NCBI GenBank assembly: GCA_035041965.1
Contig: JAPYMA010000655.1
Span: 1 to 64,000 of the forward strand
Reading direction: 5' to 3'
Length of the DNA: 64,000 bases
From: Anisakis pegreffii
Lineage: Eukaryota; Nematoda; Chromadorea; Rhabditida; Anisakidae
Shown: positions 59,338 through 64,000 of the stretch, in pieces
Layout of the letters: each line of letters starts with the position of its first letter
Numbering within the stretch: the first letter of the stretch is position 1
Position numbers and translations under genes: made by a program
Notes under the pieces: model-generated
Databases searched by the model: none
What the model saw: only the letters and a program-made list of their open reading frames with translations
Told to the model about the DNA's origin: nothing

Positions 59338-59575
59338 ATGGAAATTTATAGGAATAAATCAGATGAATTGAAATTTATAGGAATAAGTCAAATGAATTGA
59401 AATTTATAGGAATAAATCAAATGAATTGAAATTTATAGGAATAAGTCAAATGAATTGAAATTTATAGGAATAAATCAGATGAATTGAAATTTATAGGAAT
59501 AAGTCAAATGAATTGAAATTTATAGGAATAAATCAAATCATTTGAAATTTATAGGAAAAAATCAAAAGTTTATAC
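59338..59575. repeat. Right subterminal 27-bp tandem repeats
   Basis: About eight copies of GAAATTTATAGGAATAAATC plus AAATGAATT. Units alternate between AATAAATCA and AATAAGTCA forms, implying a two-unit higher-order period of 54 bp. Inverted relative to 53670-53767. Confidence 0.92.
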
Positions 59576-59620
59576 GAATAAATGTATCAGATGAAAGCAA
59601 TCGTAAAATTTTGTTACAAC

Positions 59621-60220
59621 GCATCATCAGAATCAAATTATTTGGGATCAACTTGGGCTCAATGAATTTCAGCCACTTATGATCATGAGGTACCATTTTG
59701 AAACAGTTCGATCACTGTATCCAGAATAGTACCAATAACGTCCATGATATTCTGGGTTACCATTCGTTTTGAGGTGCTAAAGCATCATTTACCGCATCTC
59801 GAATGGTAGATTAAAACGCAACAATTCAGTTGATGAACGTAGCTCCTGGAGTGAAAGAGTAGTCGATCCAATATCATTATTAACAACCACATAAAAACAA
59901 TCAGTCATCGATCTGACTGCTAGTGATAAAATTCTCGACTTTTTTGTCTTTAGACAATCAGGCAAATAACGTATCGAATAACACTTTCACTCCAGGAGCT
60001 ACGTTCATCATCTGAATTGTTACGCTTTAATATACCATTCGAGATGCGGTAAATGATACTTTAGCACCTCAAAACGAATGGTACCCCAGAATATCATAGA
60101 CGTTATTGGTACTATTCTGGATACAGTGATCGAACTGTTTCAAAATGGTACCTTATGATCATAAGTGGCTGAAATTCATTGAGCACAAGTTGATCCCAAC
60201 TAATTTGATTCAGATGATGC
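59621..60220. repeat. Foldback element, 600 bp, arms of about 240 bp
   Basis: The left arm from GCATCATCAGAATCAAATTA and the right arm ending TAATTTGATTCAGATGATGC are inverted copies that match for roughly 240 bp at about 95 percent by eye, through CAATGAATTTCAGCCACTTA, AGGTACCATTTTGAAACAG and CACTCCAGGAGCTACGTTC-type blocks. A loop of about 110-120 bp lies near 59860-59980. It begins only four bases beyond the 6-kb element. No coding frame. Target duplication not evident. Confidence 0.9.
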
Positions 60221-60473
60221 ATTCTGCTGGACTATTGGGAGGATCAGGTTTCATCCACTTTCAGCCATTGCACATCTAACGAAACTAGATTGTTAGCAAT
60301 AAGAGCTATCATATTATGTCTGTTGATACATGCATTTTATATGAATTATGCAAACTGTAAATAATGGGCTACGTCAAATGTGGTCGATGGGAACGACTCT
60401 GCGACCCTCTGTTCCATCAATTCTGACAAATGTAAGTGCGCAATAGTTAACGGAATGGAATGCATTGCCGTGA

Positions 60474-60505
<32 letters not shown>

Positions 60506-60590
60506 GTTAGTAGTAGTAGTAGTAGTATTATCATTATTATTATTAGCATTTTTATTATTATGAATGTTATCATTATTTATTATTATTTTC
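60474..60590. repeat. (TTA)n microsatellite, interrupted by (GTA)n
   Basis: TTA units, then seven GTA/AGT units, then degenerate TTA units. Runs of Leu/Ile/Ser frames here are artefacts. Confidence 0.9.
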
Positions 60591-61823
60591 ATATTGTTTT
60601 CATTTGTTAGCTACAACTCACATATACGGTAATATCATTAATAATTGAAAGCGACAAGCAGAGTGTTGTACGAGGATCTTTGGCACGTTACGAGCAGATC
60701 TTTAGCTTAAGAAGCGAACGGATTTATCAACATTTGAAGAGAACAAATAGGTTGTTTCCGTGTAGAAAAAAGGCATGTAGGAGTGTATCGTGTAGATTCA
60801 ATGCGCGTCTTCAGCTTTTGATTCTACTCATCGTTTACAGTTTACGCAATTCATTCAGGCACATACATCCTAAGAACTGAAATTGTTTTGACTGCCTATA
60901 AGGTAATCGTCTAAGAAAAAAGTCTATTCCTCCCTACCCCTTCCCCATCAGACTTAAATCTTCAGATATTGTTGTAAATCACATTGTAAATAGCAATTGA
61001 TAGGTTGTAAAAGTTTTATTTCTCATGTGCATTCAGTGGAAGGCAACAATTTTGAAAAATATCCAGCATTACATCCTGCAAAAACTTCCTTACGATTACA
61101 CCGTATATGGCAAATATGAGTAAATGTACGGAAAGAAACACTCAAATCAAATCAATTTTTACAAAGATAATGCAATTCCGTGATGTTGGTGAGTGAATTA
61201 TATATACATAATTGCATGCATCTGATCTGTTCACAGATTTGCTGTGAATTTATCAGCAGAATCTCTGTGTGTTTCACAGATATATAGCTGCTGCCGTCGT
61301 CACGTTCTCGTGTCCAATTGATGTGGCAAATTTTAGTCGTGAAGGTACACTTTCAGCAAGGTGGAACCATCATCATCATCTTTCAATGTTTTCCGACAAT
61401 ATTTTACAGCTTTAATCGATGCTCGTTCTCCCTTCACAGTGAATCTCCATGACAATAATATCTTGCTTTTCTTCGAGCAAGCGTCCTGATGCAATCAATC
61501 ATCTGTGAGATAATGATTCAATAACCTTGCGAAGAAAAACAATTTGAGATCGAAACATCGAAGAACTGTTGTCACATTGATCAATTTTGTCGTACGTTTA
61601 GCTGTTATTGATAGAATCAGTTAATTGCTAACATCTTTATTTCAATTATTGCGTGTTCAGTTCAGTCTAGCTGGGAAAAAAGAGTGGCAGAAATATTTTA
61701 CCCTTGTGGCGAAGAAATTTTCTGAAATTCACGAATTAGCTCTTTAATCGCAATCGAACTCTCCGCAAAGCAGTCGTCAAAGGCTTGAAATTATTTTCAG
61801 CAGAACAAATCGGAATCACTTAC
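60591..61823. other. Intergenic DNA left of receptor B
   Basis: A 66-codon plus-strand frame at 60680-60880 is arginine/serine-rich but unsupported. Past the last receptor exon, short acceptor-like sites (aatttcaag at about 61750, gaatttcag at about 61720) would end the receptor within a few codons. Nothing else recognised. Confidence 0.3.
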
Positions 61824-63818
61824 CAGCACAGCATTGTGTGAATTTCTCGTCTCAATGTGGCACTGATCGCCAAACGAACTGCTGAGTTCAACCAGCATTG
61901 CGTTAGAAATAATGTAATCATATAGAATTGTTGCCATGGTTCATTGAATTCCACAAATCGTAACAACACTTCGGCTGAAATGACCAACTCTCAACGACAA
62001 CGATTAAGTTAAAGCAAACAAGAGCTAAGCATATGAGTAAAATTTCTCACCAAAATTCGCTGTGCCCAGAAATGAACAGCTTCAGGCTTTGATGTTTTCA
62101 ATGGATATGAGAGAAGGTGAGAAATGTTTACTAAAACTGACTGATAACGGAAACAACCCAGTTGATGAAACTCGAAATTAAAAGTGATCGATCAACACTC
62201 CGATATGCTTCTTCATTAGCATCCAGTTTTCCCATACACCTACTTAAAGATCCACTATTGTTAGTCGTTGCAACTACCTTAAAGCTGATGCTGATAATTT
62301 ATACTACTTATAATGTTTGTGGCAATGAAGATTTTTGAATTTTTAATCGAAACATCTGTCCATATTGTCTAAACCAGTGGCACATTGCAAAACTTAACAC
62401 CAATGCAAATTTGTTCGGTGCATTATCAGCTTATTTGATATCGCAACCCAAAAACATGATGGATTATCGTAGAGAATTATTCACATTCTCTCATGCGTAG
62501 TTCTTCTGTTTATTCAAATCCTTAAGTTCCACCAAAGTGCTTGATTCTGTTATGGCATGAGTATGTTAGAAAAACAAAATTCATCTCAAACTGAGAATGC
62601 CTTTAGAGGAATGATCGCGAACAAGTGCATTGAGGGAGCTGAGAAAAGCATTTATGATCGTTTCCAAAATCGATAAATGGAGAGGAATTTTATTTTTGAC
62701 GAGCATAATCATTGATTTGATATCATTTTCCGGTCTGCTATTAACTCAGCGGGTGTTTGCTGAGAACTCACTCACCTTATTGTGTTGTTTACGAGTGATT
62801 AAAAGTGCCACAATAATCAGTAGGTAAAAAATGATATTCAATGCATAAGTGATAGCCGTAAAAACGTAGTAGTAAATCTTCGTTTGTGTTGTATCGTTAG
62901 CACCTGAGCTGGCCGTTACGCCGTAACGACTTTTTACTGGTGTCGTTACTGAATACCTGCAAAATTGTGCTTTGATATTGTCGCTTTTTTTGCTATAAAC
63001 TAATTGATTGCGAGATTGCGAAGAATCTGCGTGAGACATGATCAAATCTTGCAACATTCAACGCACTCATCATCCACTGTTTGCTGCAAATCAATTGGAA
63101 GTTTTTCGTACTGGCCAATGATTGAAATTATGATAATTCTTAGTCTAAATGAACTTTTTAATGCGCAACGATGCGTCGACCAGGATGCAGTTGTGCAGTT
63201 TCGCGTTCATTACCTTGAACGGGTAGGTTCTGATTGTGTGATTAACCCGACGAATACTACCTGATTTTATGCGATTTTGAAGTATTGAATGGGTTGGCGG
63301 AAAGCAAACAATTTCTCAACTTTGAAATATAAGGAGTTTGAATCATGGATTTTGAACACATCAAGATTTGAAGTACCCGGAACTACACTGCAGAAATATC
63401 ATTCATGATTGATTTGCAATAATTTTACTGGATCCTTACGATTAGTTTGAAAATTTTCGTTTATTCGATTGTTGAGTGTTCCAGTCTTCGTTGGACGATT
63501 GTTGTGAGGAACATGAGGATATTCGATATGGTAATGAATTATTAATTATCATATAACATCTTTCAAATGCAGCAACATTCAACAATTTCATTCGCTTAGC
63601 AATTTGTATAGCAAATGAAATGAATACGATACGCAAACATCAAAAATGAATACCATGGAAAGAGAGTGACGAGATAAGACTGAAGCAGTGCCGTGAACCA
63701 TATAAGAAAGCAAACTGTATGACATGAGAAATTTCTGGTTTTTCGCAACCATATTGGTGTAATAATTGCGAGTAGTCGTGTGACTGCGACTAACACTGAT
63801 AAATATAAAGCTGACCAA
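61824..63818 (-). CDS. Nematode 7TM chemoreceptor-like GPCR, copy B (5' partial)
   Basis: Exons 5' to 3': 63818-63639, 62956-62776, 62277-62142, 61974-61824, all phase-matched. The TM1-TM2 exon lies beyond the window. Exon 2 covers TM3 end and TM4 (LYLSVLVAVTRLLAIITPIW; LLQSYLVTLFPWYSF). Exon 3 has TM5 (YYYVFTAITYALNIIFYLLI) then TRKQHNK. Exon 4 has TM6 (RSLLISSFINWVVSVI) ending at the same A|GTCAGT-type donor as copy A. Exon 5 has TM7 and the start of the tail (FYMITLFLTQCWLNSAVRLA, then ATLRREIHTMLC). The TRxxxxxxxP motif after TM3 and the shared LFPWY motif mark the family. The 3' end after GTAAGT at 61823 is unresolved and likely only a few residues. A separate plausible frame between exons 4 and 5 (62141-62050) is ignored because its phase does not fit. 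Expected to act as a chemosensory or peptide receptor in the membrane, by family only. Confidence 0.72.
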
Positions 63819-64000
63819 CTGAAATGGATAGAACTCGTTTTGGAGAGTATTATTACGAGTTTCATAAAAATAGACGCGTATCTGCAACGGTACTGATTAT
63901 GAACGGTTGTTGAGTTCAAAGTTTGGCTACTTGTGAAGCAAATTTTTGCCTCTATGAGATGGAACTATGCCACACATGATTGGAGCGATGAGTTGATGAA
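63819..64000. other. Intron of receptor B
   Basis: Ends at acceptor tccatttcag (63819-63821 complement). A second acceptor ttgcag lies about 60 bases earlier. No TM1/TM2 coding sequence is visible before the window ends. Confidence 0.4.

Larger units (their letters stand above)
53607..59616. mobile_element. Long-TIR element of about 6 kb with subterminal tandem repeats
   Basis: The left end TAACAAAATTTTACGATTGC and right end (other strand) with the same start are inverted; homology runs inward for about 265 bp on the left (to about 53872) and 380 bp on the right (from about 59236). The size difference comes from more copies of a 27-bp tandem unit on the right. If the outer TA is the target duplication (TA at 53607-53608 and 59615-59616), termini are ACAAAATTTTACG. 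Inside the TIRs both arms share a coding-like segment (CCNETASKILENVF left, YCNETASKILENVF right). The middle holds a 390-bp satellite (56.2-57.6 kb) and a candidate exon (54319-54388). No transposase or polymerase recognised. TA flanks point to Tc1/mariner-like or other long-TIR elements, but the family is open. Confidence 0.7.

Noticed and set aside
62050..62141. Extra receptor B exon between TM6 and TM7
   Set aside because: The frame is open between splice-like sites, but its phase does not join exon 4 (phase 1), whereas the exon starting 61974 does.

Overview
The window is eukaryotic and almost certainly nematode. It is AT-rich, with short exons and large introns, short pyrimidine-plus-CAG splice acceptors, and three genes whose closest relatives I recognise are Caenorhabditis genes: a zyxin (zyx-1 type), an LSM14/RAP55 protein (CAR-1) and a LIN-29 zinc-finger factor. 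It also has a pair of nematode-style seven-transmembrane chemoreceptors. I cannot name the species. The many degenerate transposons and long introns suggest a repeat-rich, possibly parasitic, nematode rather than a compact Caenorhabditis genome, but that is inference.

Layout. 1-2.5 kb, + strand: the last four exons of zyxin, encoding three LIM domains. 6.2-9.3 kb, - strand: a complete seven-exon CAR-1/LSM14 gene whose exons join in frame to 434 residues. 9.4-18.4 kb: repeat-rich, with an inverted-repeat element, a tRNA-like SINE head, a hAT-like element carrying a nested element copy, a 423-bp foldback element, and a 2.3-kb minisatellite of about 146 copies of a 16-bp unit. 21.9-28.2 kb, - strand: the last seven exons of lin-29, with a one-base frameshift in the second zinc finger and a transposon-in-transposon inside one intron. 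28.3-34.2 kb: a cluster of non-autonomous hAT-type elements, two with perfect 8-bp target duplications, plus a mariner relic. 34-46 kb: mostly intron-like or intergenic, with one mariner relic. 46.2-49.1 kb: two unrecognised genes, a + strand cysteine-rich one and a - strand one, each with phase-matched splice sites. 49.3-51.6 kb and 61.8-63.8 kb, - strand: two paralogous 7TM receptors with conserved intron positions and phases. 53.6-59.6 kb: a roughly 6-kb element with long terminal inverted repeats, 27-bp subterminal tandem repeats and an internal 390-bp satellite, followed immediately by a 600-bp near-perfect hairpin.

Functionally, the recognised genes are unrelated housekeeping or developmental genes: cell adhesion/cytoskeleton, P-body mRNA control, and a heterochronic transcription factor. 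The receptors form a local family. I see no operon and no prokaryotic-type system. The least explained structures are the 6-kb long-TIR element with its 390-bp repeats and the hairpin beside it. All exon models come from reading splice signals by eye and have no transcript support.
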